Shown here: positions 33,985-42,614 of the stretch, in pieces
How positions within the stretch are numbered: the stretch's first letter is position 1
Layout of the letters: each line of letters starts with the position of its first letter
Assembly (NCBI GenBank): GCA_028708845.1
Contig: JAQVXZ010000002.1
Location: forward strand, 124,001 to 188,000
Direction: 5' to 3'
DNA: 64,000 nt
From: Bacteroidales bacterium
Lineage (GTDB): Bacteria > Bacteroidota > Bacteroidia > Bacteroidales > P3
Position numbers and translations under genes: made by a program
Notes under the pieces: generated by a model
What the model saw: only the letters and a program-made list of their open reading frames with translations
What the model was told of the DNA's origin: nothing
Databases searched by the model: none

Positions 33985-35286
33985 TTAGAACTTATATTGA
34001 AGTCTTAGAGTAAATACATTATCCTTTACATCCTTATCATAGTCAATAAGATTTGCTGTCCTTTCATTGTTATTTATATCATAGAAAGCCATAAGACGTA
34101 ATGCTGAATTGATTTGCCATAATCCACCAATGCCAAGGGTCGACATTGTAACGTCTGCCTTATTGCTTATTTCGTCGCCTTTCATTTGGGTGTTTGGGTC
34201 AAGATAAGAGTATTTAACAACAAAGGTTAGGGGAGTTTTGTAAATATCTTGAAGGAAATAAACATAGCCTCCTGAAAAAGGTCTTTGGTATGAGAAAGCT
34301 GATGCTGGTATATAGGAATTTGATTTAGGTGAAGCAAAGTCTCCAAGAATTGATGGCTGATATCCAAATAAGTATTCCCCTCTTAGGCTTGTTGAACCCA
34401 TAATAGTCTTGATTGCAAACTGAGCATCGAAACCAAAATACTGCCTCTTATTCATTTGATTTTTCGTAACCTCTTCACTTGTCCAAGCACCATTTTTCAC
34501 AGTGTAGAGAAGAGAATCTGCATTATTGACTTTACCATTATATAATGAAGCTCCTAATCCAAAGCTTATATTAGAAATAGATTTTTCATACTTTAAACGT
34601 GCAACGAAATCCATCTTAGAATTATCATCTACACGTATCCCATTTCCAGAAAACAAACCTAAGTCAAGCTTTAAGCCTTCGAGAGGGGTGTTCTTTGGAG
34701 CTGTAATCCTTAGTTGTGTTCCAAGGTCTTTCTCATCTGGAATAAGTTTATTTACTATTAAGGAATGTTCTGGTGATTCCCTTTTTGAAGATGAATAATT
34801 CACCTCATCACTAAAACCAACGTAGATAACCCCAGTCTTAAGTGAGAACATATTTAAATAAGGGTCATCAAGTTGAAGATAAGCCTCCTTAAATGCAACT
34901 CCTTTTTCAGAAAGGTCTAGTCCAAATGCAATTTTCATAAATTTTTCTGAGTATTGGAACTTAATCCTACTCCTTCTTAGACCATAACGAGTAAAGAAAT
35001 CAGCATCCTTCCCATCAATTACCTCGTCATATCTTCCACCATTGGCTCCTGTTCTTGTCTTTGCACCAATTTCTCCAACCTCTGCTTGAGCCTGAAAGTA
35101 ACCTGAGACTTTAAATTTCTCAAGTGTTTTAATCCTCCAAGAAGTTGAATCAATCCTTTGGTTTAAAACATTTGTTTTGTTTTCTAAAAGATTTATTTTA
35201 TCCTTTGTTAGATCTCCTGTTTGAGCCTTTGCTTGCATAGTCATAAAAGATAATGCACCTAAAACTAATAGTAATTTATTTTTCAT
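33985..35286 (-). CDS. OprO/OprP-like outer-membrane porin
   Basis: This 433-aa protein has a signal peptide (MKNKLLLVLGALSFMTMQAKAQ). A short coiled-coil region follows (LTKDKINLLENKTNVLNQRIDSTSWRIKTLEKF), likely for trimer contacts, and then a beta-barrel beginning KVSGYFQAQAEVG and ending NVFTLRLQYKF with the terminal Phe. The layout matches the phosphate-selective porin O/P family of Bacteroidota; the substrate cannot be inferred. A -7 element is at 35314-35321. Confidence 0.82.
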   Translation of the reverse strand: MKNKLLLVLGALSFMTMQAKAQTGDLTKDKINLLENKTNVLNQRIDSTSWRIKTLEKFKVSGYFQAQAEVGEIGAKTRTGANGGRYDEVIDGKDADFFTRYGLRRSRIKFQYSEKFMKIAFGLDLSEKGVAFKEAYLQLDDPYLNMFSLKTGVIYVGFSDEVNYSSSKRESPEHSLIVNKLIPDEKDLGTQLRITAPKNTPLEGLKLDLGLFSGNGIRVDDNSKMDFVARLKYEKSISNISFGLGASLYNGKVNNADSLLYTVKNGAWTSEEVTKNQMNKRQYFGFDAQFAIKTIMGSTSLRGEYLFGYQPSILGDFASPKSNSYIPASAFSYQRPFSGGYVYFLQDIYKTPLTFVVKYSYLDPNTQMKGDEISNKADVTMSTLGIGGLWQINSALRLMAFYDINNNERTANLIDYDKDVKDNVFTLRLQYKF

Positions 35287-35313
35287 ATTGCTTTATATAT
35301 TGGTTTGATTGGA

Positions 35314-35321
35314 CAAATATA
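35314..35321 (-). promoter_or_regulatory. -7 element of the porin gene
   Basis: Minus-strand TATATTTG, 27 bases before the ATG at 35286. Confidence 0.55.
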
Positions 35322-35429
35322 TAAATATATTGTTAAACAAGCATTATATTAGCTTTTTAATTTGCTAAACCCAAGAATTAAACTGCTGATTTAAAGAGTT
35401 AAACTCACCACTTAAAGAGTCTAACTCGT

Positions 35430-35558
35430 GACATACCCATGTCGCAGTCCGTGACATGCCCATGTCAGCATCCCTCACATGGGTATGTCAGCATCCCTCA
35501 CATGGGTATGTGAGCGAGTGTGACATGGGTATGTCGTGGGGTGTGACATGGGCATCTG
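35430..35558. repeat. Six-unit tandem array, 23-bp period
   Basis: A 14-bp palindrome-like core, GACATGGGTATGTC or a close variant (including its reverse-complement form GACATACCCATGTC), starts at 35430, 35453, 35476, 35499, 35522 and 35545, exactly 23 bp apart. Filler of 9 bases is more variable, though two neighbours share GCATCCCT. The array lies in the 431-bp gap between divergent porin and arginase-like genes; nothing else is seen there. Confidence 0.9.
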
Positions 35559-35717
35559 GTGAGTTGGAAGTGAAGATTCATTAGTTCTGCACTGCGTTTT
35601 GAATCTATAATTTAGGGATTAGATCATATGAATAAGGATATAAATCTTTCTTCATTAGGTATGACTTCGGAAAATCTTTTGTAATTTTACATCCTCATTT
35701 ACTAAAGGTTTATTTAT

Positions 35718-36896
35718 ATGAAATTTGAAGAATATTTCAATCCTATTGATATTGATGCTTTGGGCTTAGTTGCAAATCATCATCAAAGACGTCTTAGCCA
35801 CACTATCCTTACTTATTGTGATAAGGAGAGTTTCCCTGCTTTAGAGAACATTGATATTGCCATTATTGGGGTTATGGAAGAGAGAAACGCCTTTAATAAT
35901 AGCGGTTGCTCACTTGCTCCAAACCAAATTAGGAAATATTTATATAATCTTTTCCCTCATCAAAAGCAGGCTAGGATTGCTGATTGTGGAAACCTTATTA
36001 TTGGAAATCAGATTGAAGACACATACACCGCACTTGCTGATGTTGTGGCAGAACTTCTTCACCTTAGAATCATACCTATTATTTTGGGAGGCTCACAAGA
36101 CATTACACTTGCAAATTATAGGGGATACGAAAACATAGGACAGATAATTAATGCCTTCACAATTGATAGTTCAATTGATATTTCTGCCGATAGTGAGGAG
36201 TTTAACTCAAAGGCTTATATTACTTCGATGCTTTGCCGTGAGCCAAACTACATGTTCAATTATACACATGTTGGTTACCAAGAATATTTTGTTGAAAGGG
36301 ATATTTTAGGTCTTATGGACAAGCTCTATTTTGAGTGTTATAGGGTTGGGGCTATTCAAGAAAATTTAGATAATGTTGAGCCACTGGTTAGGAATGCTGA
36401 TATGATTTCGGTAGATATTTCTGCTGTTCGTCAGAGTGATGCACCTGCAAATGGCAATCCATCACCTCATGGTCTTTATGGGCAAGAACTTTGTAAGCTT
36501 GTTCGTTATGCAGGTATGAGTGATAAGTGTAGCTCGATAGGATTTTATGAAATGAATCCACTTTTTGATATTAATGGACAAACAGCCCATATGGTGGCTC
36601 ATGCTATTTGGTATTTTATTGATGGATTCTTATGGAGGAAGAAAGATTTCCCATATAAGGAGAAGGAAAGCTATAAGAAATACTTTGTTTCAATTAACGA
36701 CAATTCCCATACAATAGTTTTTTATAAGAGTAAGAAGAGTGAAAGGTGGTGGATGGAGGTTCCGTGTTCGAAAGACAAGATGATAAAATATGAAAGGCAT
36801 TATTTAATTCCTTGTTCTTATGAAGACTATAAAACAGCTCTTGATAATGAGATGCCAGATAGGTGGTTAATGGCATATAATAAGATAATGATATGA
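35718..36896 (+). CDS. Arginase-fold protein with degenerate metal site
   Basis: This 392-aa protein is a ureohydrolase-family member: IAIIGVMEERNAFNNSGCSLAPNQIRKYLYNL near the N-terminus, then GGSQD at 125-129, IDSSID at 149-154 and SVDIS at 231-235. Compared with arginase ligands (GGDHS, DAHxD, SxDxD), His at 127 is Gln, His at 152 is Ser and the last Asp at 235 is Ser; Asp150, Asp154 and Asp233 remain. It is therefore probably not an active Mn-dependent hydrolase, and could be a regulatory or structural homologue. It overlaps the next gene by 4 bases. Formimidoylglutamase annotation is likely in databases but poorly supported. Confidence 0.8.
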   Translation: MKFEEYFNPIDIDALGLVANHHQRRLSHTILTYCDKESFPALENIDIAIIGVMEERNAFNNSGCSLAPNQIRKYLYNLFPHQKQARIADCGNLIIGNQIEDTYTALADVVAELLHLRIIPIILGGSQDITLANYRGYENIGQIINAFTIDSSIDISADSEEFNSKAYITSMLCREPNYMFNYTHVGYQEYFVERDILGLMDKLYFECYRVGAIQENLDNVEPLVRNADMISVDISAVRQSDAPANGNPSPHGLYGQELCKLVRYAGMSDKCSSIGFYEMNPLFDINGQTAHMVAHAIWYFIDGFLWRKKDFPYKEKESYKKYFVSINDNSHTIVFYKSKKSERWWMEVPCSKDKMIKYERHYLIPCSYEDYKTALDNEMPDRWLMAYNKIMI

Positions 36897-38071
36897 GTAA
36901 GATATTGGTTATTGATGATGAAAAGTCAATCCGTTTCTCCCTTAAAGATATAATAGAATACGAAGACCATATTGTTGAAGAGGCAGCTGACGGAATGGAG
37001 GCTCTTTCTTTGATTGAGAAAAATGATTACGATTTAATCTTCTGCGATATCAAGATGCCAAAGATGGATGGCGTTGAGGTATTGGAGAAAGCTCTTAAAA
37101 TAAAAGACGTAAAGATATGTATGATTTCTGGTCATGGCACAATTTCAACCGCTGTTGAGTGTTTGAAAAAAGGAGCTATTGATTATATTGAAAAACCTAT
37201 TGACCTAAATAGATTATTGAAGGTATTAACTGATAATCTTCAAAGTCCAGAGAATGGGGATTCAAACTCAAAACCAGAGAAACAAAGAACAAAAAACAAG
37301 AATGCCTCTCTCTTGTCGGGCAAAACTTCAAATATGATTGGAGAAAGCACGAAGATGAAAGAGATGTATTCATTTATTGAAAAGGTTGGCGTAACTGATG
37401 CAAGGATACTAATAACAGGAGCTAATGGAACAGGAAAAGAACTTGTTGCAAAGGCTATTCATAATATTAGTCAGAGGTCTAGTAATAGTTTTGTTGAGGT
37501 TAACTGTGCTGCAATCCCTTCTGAGCTAATAGAAAGTGAATTATTTGGTCATGAAAAAGGAGCTTTTACATCGGCTATTAAACAAAGAAAAGGAAATTTT
37601 GAACTAGCAGATGGAGGAAGTCTTTTTTTGGATGAGATAGGTGATATGAGCCTTTCAGCACAAGCAAAGGTTTTGAGAGCACTTCAAGAAAACAAGATAA
37701 CAAGAGTTGGTGGTGAGAAGGATATTTCGGTGAATGTAAGGGTTATTGCCGCAACAAATAAGAACTTAAAGGAAGAAATAGAAAGGGGAAACTTTAGAGA
37801 AGACCTCTATCATAGGCTTTCGGTAATTGTTATTAAGGTTCCAGACCTAAGGGAAAGGCTTGAGGATATTCCTTTACTTGTGGATTATTTTTTAGAAAGC
37901 TATTCCAATCAAATGAATACTAAGAAACCAAAAATAAGTGCTAAGGCTATAAAAAAACTTCAATCAATGCCTTGGACAGGTAATGTTAGGGAGCTTAAAA
38001 ATGTAACGGAGCGTCTTGCAATTCTTTGTGAGGGAGAAATTACTGATAAGGATATTGAAAAATATGCATAA
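36893..38071 (+). CDS. Sigma-54-dependent response regulator lacking a DNA-binding domain
   Basis: This 392-aa protein has a receiver domain (1-120) with phospho-acceptor Asp52 (IFCDIKMPKMDG) and EKPID. The AAA+ domain has Walker A GANGTGKE at 176-183, GAFTSA (223-228, where NtrC-type proteins have GAFTGA) and Walker B LFLDEIGDM near 244. It ends at KDIEKYA after the AAA+ lid, without the Fis-type helix-turn-helix. Without DNA binding it might activate sigma-54 holoenzyme from solution, as FlgR of Helicobacter does. No adjacent histidine kinase. Confidence 0.88.
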   Translation: MSKILVIDDEKSIRFSLKDIIEYEDHIVEEAADGMEALSLIEKNDYDLIFCDIKMPKMDGVEVLEKALKIKDVKICMISGHGTISTAVECLKKGAIDYIEKPIDLNRLLKVLTDNLQSPENGDSNSKPEKQRTKNKNASLLSGKTSNMIGESTKMKEMYSFIEKVGVTDARILITGANGTGKELVAKAIHNISQRSSNSFVEVNCAAIPSELIESELFGHEKGAFTSAIKQRKGNFELADGGSLFLDEIGDMSLSAQAKVLRALQENKITRVGGEKDISVNVRVIAATNKNLKEEIERGNFREDLYHRLSVIVIKVPDLRERLEDIPLLVDYFLESYSNQMNTKKPKISAKAIKKLQSMPWTGNVRELKNVTERLAILCEGEITDKDIEKYA

Positions 38072-38114
38072 GAAAACGCTTTCAAAGTAAATAAAAATAA
38101 AGAATAATACATTG

Positions 38115-39353
38115 ATGATAGATTACGATAAATTTACATTAGATAATGGTTTAAGAGTTATTGTTCATAAAGACATAACAACTCCCTTGGTTGCAATAAA
38201 CCTTTTATATGCTGTTGGATCAAAGGATGAAAATGAAGAAAGGACAGGATTTGCCCACCTTTTTGAACATCTAATGTTTGGAGGGAGTAAACATTATCCT
38301 AATTTTGATTCAATTGTTGAAGAAAGGGGAGGAGAGTTAAATGCTTTCACCTGCAACGATTACACTAATTATTATATAAGTCTTCCTTTAAGTGAACTTG
38401 AAATAGGATTAAAGCTTGAGAGTGATAGGATGGTAAATCTTATTATGTCTCAAAAGAGCTTGGATACTCAAAAGAATGTTGTTATTGAGGAATATAAACA
38501 AAGGTATCTTAATCAGCCCTATGGTGATATTTGGCTTTTGCTTCGTGAACTTGCCTATACTAAGCATCCTTATAAGTGGAACACAATCGGAAAAGACATT
38601 TCACATATTGAGAACGCTAACTTAGATGATGTAAAGGCTTTTTATAATAAGTTCTATATGCCAAATAATGCAATCTTATGTATTGCTGGCAATGTGGAAA
38701 CAGAAAGCGTGAAAGCATTATGTGAAAAACATTTTGGAAACATTGAAAGGGGAAAAGAGATTCAGAGAAACAAAACAAAGGAACCAATTCAAACTAAGGC
38801 AAGAGAAAAAAGGGTTGAAAGGGATGTTCCTCAATCTGTTATTTTTATTGCTTACCCAATGAGTTCTCGTTTAGAAAAAGAATATCATGCCTTTGATTTA
38901 CTTTCCGATCTCCTATCTAGTGGTCGTTCTTCTCGTCTTTATAACTCCTTAGTTAAGGAAAAACAAATTTTTACTGAGGTAAATGCTTTTATTACTGGCG
39001 ATGCAGATAATGGATTATTTGTTCTAACTGGAAAATATAGGGATGAGGTTAGTATGCAGGAGGGAAGAGAGGCTCTTTTGGAAGAGTTAAGGAAAGTTAC
39101 CTTTGAAGAAATTTCTGAATATGAGTTTCAAAAGGTTAAGAATAAGTATGAATCTACTGAAACTTTCTCTCAAATTAAGGCATTGGAAAGAGCAATGAAT
39201 TTATGCTATTTCGAATTTCTAGGAGATATTGAGCAAATAAATAAAGAGGTCGATTCCTATCAGTCATTAAGCATAGAGCATATTCAAAATATTGCAAAAG
39301 AAACGTTTGTTGAAGAAAAATCTAACACACTTTATTATGAAGCAAAAATCTAA
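38115..39353 (+). CDS. M16-family zinc metallopeptidase
   Basis: This 412-aa single-module peptidase shows the inverted zinc motif HLFEH (residues 48-52, FAHLFEHLMFGG) and the third ligand Glu in VVIEEYKQRYLNQPYGD. The second domain, VERDVPQSVIFIAYPMSSRLEKEYHAFDLLSDLLSSGRSSRLYNSLV, is inactive as usual. There is no signal peptide, so it is cytosolic, unlike many Bacteroidota M16 proteins. I start at ATG 38115, not the preceding TTG. Its end overlaps the next gene by 17 bases. Confidence 0.9.
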   Translation: MIDYDKFTLDNGLRVIVHKDITTPLVAINLLYAVGSKDENEERTGFAHLFEHLMFGGSKHYPNFDSIVEERGGELNAFTCNDYTNYYISLPLSELEIGLKLESDRMVNLIMSQKSLDTQKNVVIEEYKQRYLNQPYGDIWLLLRELAYTKHPYKWNTIGKDISHIENANLDDVKAFYNKFYMPNNAILCIAGNVETESVKALCEKHFGNIERGKEIQRNKTKEPIQTKAREKRVERDVPQSVIFIAYPMSSRLEKEYHAFDLLSDLLSSGRSSRLYNSLVKEKQIFTEVNAFITGDADNGLFVLTGKYRDEVSMQEGREALLEELRKVTFEEISEYEFQKVKNKYESTETFSQIKALERAMNLCYFEFLGDIEQINKEVDSYQSLSIEHIQNIAKETFVEEKSNTLYYEAKI

Positions 39354-40728
39354 TAGCCTTATACCGATGATTTCTATCACGGTGCTTTTCTTTATGTGGG
39401 GTTTTATCACATCTCTTAACGATATCCTTATCCCATACTTCAAAATGGCTTATAGTTTATCTCACTTTGAAGCAAATATTGTTCAACTTGCATTCTTTAT
39501 TGCTTATTTCTTTGGATCGCTTGGCTTCTTTTTCTTAGCCAAAAAAGGACTTGACCCAATCCATAAATACGGTTATAAGAGGACTTTGGAGATTGGTTTA
39601 TATGTTGCAGCCATTGCTTGTTTCCTTTTCTCATTTGCTGCAATGTTAAACTTAGACTTTGGATTCTTCCTTTCTGCTTTATTTCTCTTAGGTATAGGAT
39701 TAACATTTCTTCAAGTTGCTGCAAATCCTTTTGTTGCAATGCTGGGAAATCCAGACACTGCTTCAAGCAGATTAAACCTTTCTCAGGCTTTCAACTCCTT
39801 AGGAACAACACTTGGACCTGCTCTTGGTGGTTATTTTATCTTTACATTATTTATTGGGGATACATCAAGCGTGTCAGCAGTTAAAGCACCCTATCTAATC
39901 TTAGGACTCTTGCTTGGACTCTTAGCAATATTCATTAGAATATCTAAGATAGAAGAACCTACAATTATACATAAGACCACTGAATCAAAAGAATCTATAT
40001 TCAAATATCCTTATGTTTGGTTGGGAGCTCTTGGAGTTTTCTTCTATGTTGGGGCAGAGGTTTCGGTAGGAAGCAATTTGGTTTCTTATTTAACTGAGGT
40101 TTCAAAAGGTGTTATATCAGAAGATATTGCTAGTAGCTACTTGTCCTATTATTGGGGTGGTGCTATGATTGGTCGTTTCTTAGGTGCTGTATCTCTTTCT
40201 AAGATAGAAACTCGCTTAAAGGTTATTTATATGTTCCTTTTAGCTGTTGTGAGTTTTGCTCTTATATTTATAGTCAACTATTCTCTTCACGACCTAACTC
40301 TAAATGAAGTTTGGTATTTCTTAATCTTTATGCTACTTAATTTCCTTTTCTTCTACCTTGGAAAATCTAAGCCTGCACGTTCACTTGCCATATTTGCAGT
40401 TGTGAATAGTGTTTTATTATTAGTTGGAATGAATGTTTTTGGGAATTTTGGTTACTGGTCTATATGGGCTCTTTTAGCAATTGGTCTTTTCAATTCCATT
40501 ATGTGGTCAAACGTATTCACTCTTGCAATTGATAAGTTAGGAGATAGGACAGCAGAGGCTTCATCCATACTTATTATGATGATTTTAGGAGGAGCTATTC
40601 TTCCTCCTCTTCAAGGCTTATTAGCCGATTTAACTACCATTGAGCTTTCATTTGTTATTCCTTTAATAGGATATTTATATTTAATATTCTATGGGGTAAA
40701 GGGATATTCTATTGGAAAGAAAGCATAA
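39337..40728 (+). CDS. Sugar:H+ symporter, FucP/GluP-type MFS
   Basis: This 463-aa protein has twelve predicted helices. It starts with MISITVLFFMWGFITSLNDILIPYFK, the FucP-subfamily start, then ANPFVAMLGNPDTASSRLNLSQAFNSLGTTLGPALGG, the family's conserved substrate region. I begin at ATG 39337. It overlaps the M16 peptidase gene by 17 bases, so the pair is translationally coupled. L-fucose, galactose or glucose are possible substrates; the sequence does not decide. Confidence 0.9.
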   Translation: MKQKSNSLIPMISITVLFFMWGFITSLNDILIPYFKMAYSLSHFEANIVQLAFFIAYFFGSLGFFFLAKKGLDPIHKYGYKRTLEIGLYVAAIACFLFSFAAMLNLDFGFFLSALFLLGIGLTFLQVAANPFVAMLGNPDTASSRLNLSQAFNSLGTTLGPALGGYFIFTLFIGDTSSVSAVKAPYLILGLLLGLLAIFIRISKIEEPTIIHKTTESKESIFKYPYVWLGALGVFFYVGAEVSVGSNLVSYLTEVSKGVISEDIASSYLSYYWGGAMIGRFLGAVSLSKIETRLKVIYMFLLAVVSFALIFIVNYSLHDLTLNEVWYFLIFMLLNFLFFYLGKSKPARSLAIFAVVNSVLLLVGMNVFGNFGYWSIWALLAIGLFNSIMWSNVFTLAIDKLGDRTAEASSILIMMILGGAILPPLQGLLADLTTIELSFVIPLIGYLYLIFYGVKGYSIGKKA

Positions 40729-40743
40729 TTGAAAAATAAGTTT

Positions 40744-41253
40744 ATGAAAGAAGATTTAATCATTAAGAAAGAAATATCCACTCCACTGGGTGATATGATT
40801 TGTTTTGCTTCCAATAAAGGAATTTGCTTTCTGGACTTTGTGGATAAGAAAAACTACAAAGAATTTGACTTAAAGGGAGAAAGCATTGATAATAAAAAAG
40901 ACTCAAAAGCATATAATCATATTAAGCAATTAGAAATTGAACTTGCAGAGTATTTCGAGGGTAAAAGAAAAGAATTTACTCTTCCACTAATTCCAAACGG
41001 TACTGATTTTCAAAAGAATGTTTGGGATGAGCTTCTTAGAATTCCTTATGGTAAAACAATCTCATATAAAGAGGAAGCAAGAAGGTTAAAGAATGAAAAG
41101 GCTTGTAGGGCTGTTGCTAATGCTAATGGGAAGAATAAGATTGCAATATTAATTCCTTGCCATAGGGTTATTGCAAGTGATGGTTCACTGGGAGGTTATT
41201 CAGGGGGATTAGATAAAAAAGAATTCCTTTTAGCACTAGAAAAACAATCATAA
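40744..41253 (+). CDS. ogt: Methylated-DNA-cysteine S-methyltransferase
   Basis: This 169-aa protein repairs O6-alkylguanine in DNA by suicide transfer to Cys. The active-site motif is IPCHRVIASDGSLGGYSGG (Cys near 139), preceded by GTDFQKNVWDELLRIPYGKTISYKEEA, the DNA-binding helix. No Ada regulatory domain is present. I use ATG 40744 rather than TTG 40729. It lies 15 bases behind the sugar transporter on the same strand. Confidence 0.93.
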   Translation: MKEDLIIKKEISTPLGDMICFASNKGICFLDFVDKKNYKEFDLKGESIDNKKDSKAYNHIKQLEIELAEYFEGKRKEFTLPLIPNGTDFQKNVWDELLRIPYGKTISYKEEARRLKNEKACRAVANANGKNKIAILIPCHRVIASDGSLGGYSGGLDKKEFLLALEKQS

Positions 41254-41405
41254 TATATTATTAATGGATATTCCTGCGTTAGTAGTATTGAATTAGATAA
41301 AAGTATAAACTTTTTTTTATTTTAAATGTAAGGTTTAAAGGAAATATATGTCTTAATCATTATACACATAAATAAAACTAGTAATTAAACAAACACAAAG
41401 AAAGA

Positions 41406-41696
41406 ATGAAAAAATTAATTTTGTTAGTATTTGCATTTGCAATGTTTTCAGTAGCTTCAGTTTCAGCTCAAACTCCTGTTAAAAAAGAAGTAAAGAAAGA
41501 ATGTTGTGACTCTAAGAAAGACAAGGTTGCAAAAAAAGATGCTGCTTGTTGTTCAAAAGACGCTAAGGCTAAAGACCATGAATGTTGCCAAGATAAGGCT
41601 AAAAAAGATGGTAAAAAGCACGAATGTTGTCAAGACAAAAATGCAAAAGATGGCAAGAAACATGATTGTAATCATGATAAAAATGCAAAGAAATAA
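41406..41696 (+). CDS. Small secreted Cys-Cys/Lys-rich protein, putative metal binder
   Basis: This 96-aa protein has a signal peptide (MKKLILLVFAFAMFSVASVSAQ). The mature part is a set of degenerate repeats: ECCDSKKDK, ACCSKDAK, ECCQDKAKKDGKKH, ECCQDKNAKDGKKH and DCNHDK. Each unit has a CC pair (CNH in the last) plus Lys/Asp/His, suiting soft-metal binding such as Cu, Zn or Hg; that role is inferred. It precedes the ECF sigma factor and is separated from it by a terminator. I recognise no family. Confidence 0.75.
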   Translation: MKKLILLVFAFAMFSVASVSAQTPVKKEVKKECCDSKKDKVAKKDAACCSKDAKAKDHECCQDKAKKDGKKHECCQDKNAKDGKKHDCNHDKNAKK

Positions 41697-41728
41697 TAAC
41701 TCTTAGTTATTAATAATTTGCAAATTAA

Positions 41729-41764
41729 TAAAGCAGGGTTTGAAACATAGTCCTGCTTTATCTT
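41729..41764 (+). terminator. Terminator after the Cys-rich gene
   Basis: AAAGCAGG and CCTGCTTTA flank a loop of about 14 nt followed by a weak T-rich tail, between the Cys-rich gene and the sigma factor gene. Confidence 0.6.
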
Positions 41765-41773
41765 TAATTATTT

Positions 41774-42334
41774 ATGAACGATATAGAGATAGCAAAAGAA
41801 ATAGCCTTAGGTAATCAAAAAGTATTTGAAGACTTTTTCAATGAACATAAATTGAAGGTTATGAACTTGTGCTATGGTATGACTCATAATATAGATAATG
41901 CTGAGGATTTAGTGCAAGATATATTTCTAGAAATCTATTCATCAGCAAAAACCTTTCAAGGCAAATCAAAACTCTCAACCTGGCTTTATAGGATTGCCTA
42001 CAATAAGACAATCAACTATCTTAGAAAAGAAAAAATCAAGAACTTATTTGTAAGTATTGACAACTCAAAACAATGGCTACTATCAGACGATAGAGCAGAT
42101 TTGTCCCTTGAAGAGAGAGAAAAAATAGAGACCTTGCATAAGGTTATAGATAAATTACCGTCTAAACAAAAACAAGCAATAATACTATTTGTCTATGACG
42201 AACTCCCTCAGAAAGAGATTGCAGAGATAATGGATTGTTCATTGGCTTCTGTTGAGGTTTTAATTCACAGAGCCAAGAAATCAATAAAAAATAAAACAGA
42301 TATAATATATGGAAACGTTATTGAAAAAGGATAG
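41774..42334 (+). CDS. ECF-type RNA polymerase sigma factor
   Basis: This 186-aa protein has sigma region 2 (VFEDFFNEHKLKVMNLCYGMTHNIDNAEDLVQDIFLEIYSSAKTFQGKSKLSTWLYRIAYNKTINYLRK) and region 4 (IDKLPSKQKQAIILFVYDELPQKEIAEIMDCSLASVEVLIHRAKKSIKNK). It would direct RNA polymerase to stress promoters and is presumably held inactive by the small membrane protein encoded next, whose gene overlaps its 3' end by 26 bases. A regulon member could be the Cys-rich gene just upstream. Confidence 0.93.
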   Translation: MNDIEIAKEIALGNQKVFEDFFNEHKLKVMNLCYGMTHNIDNAEDLVQDIFLEIYSSAKTFQGKSKLSTWLYRIAYNKTINYLRKEKIKNLFVSIDNSKQWLLSDDRADLSLEEREKIETLHKVIDKLPSKQKQAIILFVYDELPQKEIAEIMDCSLASVEVLIHRAKKSIKNKTDIIYGNVIEKG

Positions 42335-42611
42335 AATACAAGAAGTAAATCCTTATCTATTCCAAAAGATTCAAACCAAGATTAATAATCAACATAGCAT
42401 AAGCTTTGTTCCTTCTTGGGGATTGAATGCATTAAGATTAAGCATAATTACATTAGCCCTATTAATGGGTTTCAATATATATTCAACTTATAGTTCTAGT
42501 TCAGATGTTTCTCCAATTGCAGAAACCAATTCTTATAAACAATTTGTTGAAGATTATCATTTTGAAGCCCTATCAAGTCTTTATCCTGTTGAACTTTTAA
42601 GCGAAGAATAG
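42309..42611 (+). CDS. Single-pass membrane protein, putative anti-sigma factor
   Basis: This 100-aa protein has a cytoplasmic N-terminal part (METLLKKDRIQEVNPYLFQKIQTKIN), one helix (about 40-60, LRLSIITLALLMGFNIYSTY) and a short periplasmic end. It overlaps the sigma gene by 26 bases and precedes the sensor-like gene by 3 bases. Position and topology fit a short anti-sigma such as CnrY, although I see no zinc-binding anti-sigma motif, so the role is inference. Confidence 0.6.
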   Translation: METLLKKDRIQEVNPYLFQKIQTKINNQHSISFVPSWGLNALRLSIITLALLMGFNIYSTYSSSSDVSPIAETNSYKQFVEDYHFEALSSLYPVELLSEE

Positions 42612-42614
42612 ATT

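Noticed and set aside
35430-35558. CRISPR array
   Set aside because: The units are only 23 bp, the conserved core is 14 bp with about 9 bp of filler, and no cas gene is nearby. Real arrays have longer repeats and spacers.
39618-39884. Second plus-frame ORF inside the sugar transporter
   Set aside because: Out of frame with a full-length MFS gene and without family features.
41506-41706. Shifted-frame ORF inside the Cys-rich gene
   Set aside because: It is an alternate reading of the same repeats, rich in Lys/Met, with no signal peptide or start context.
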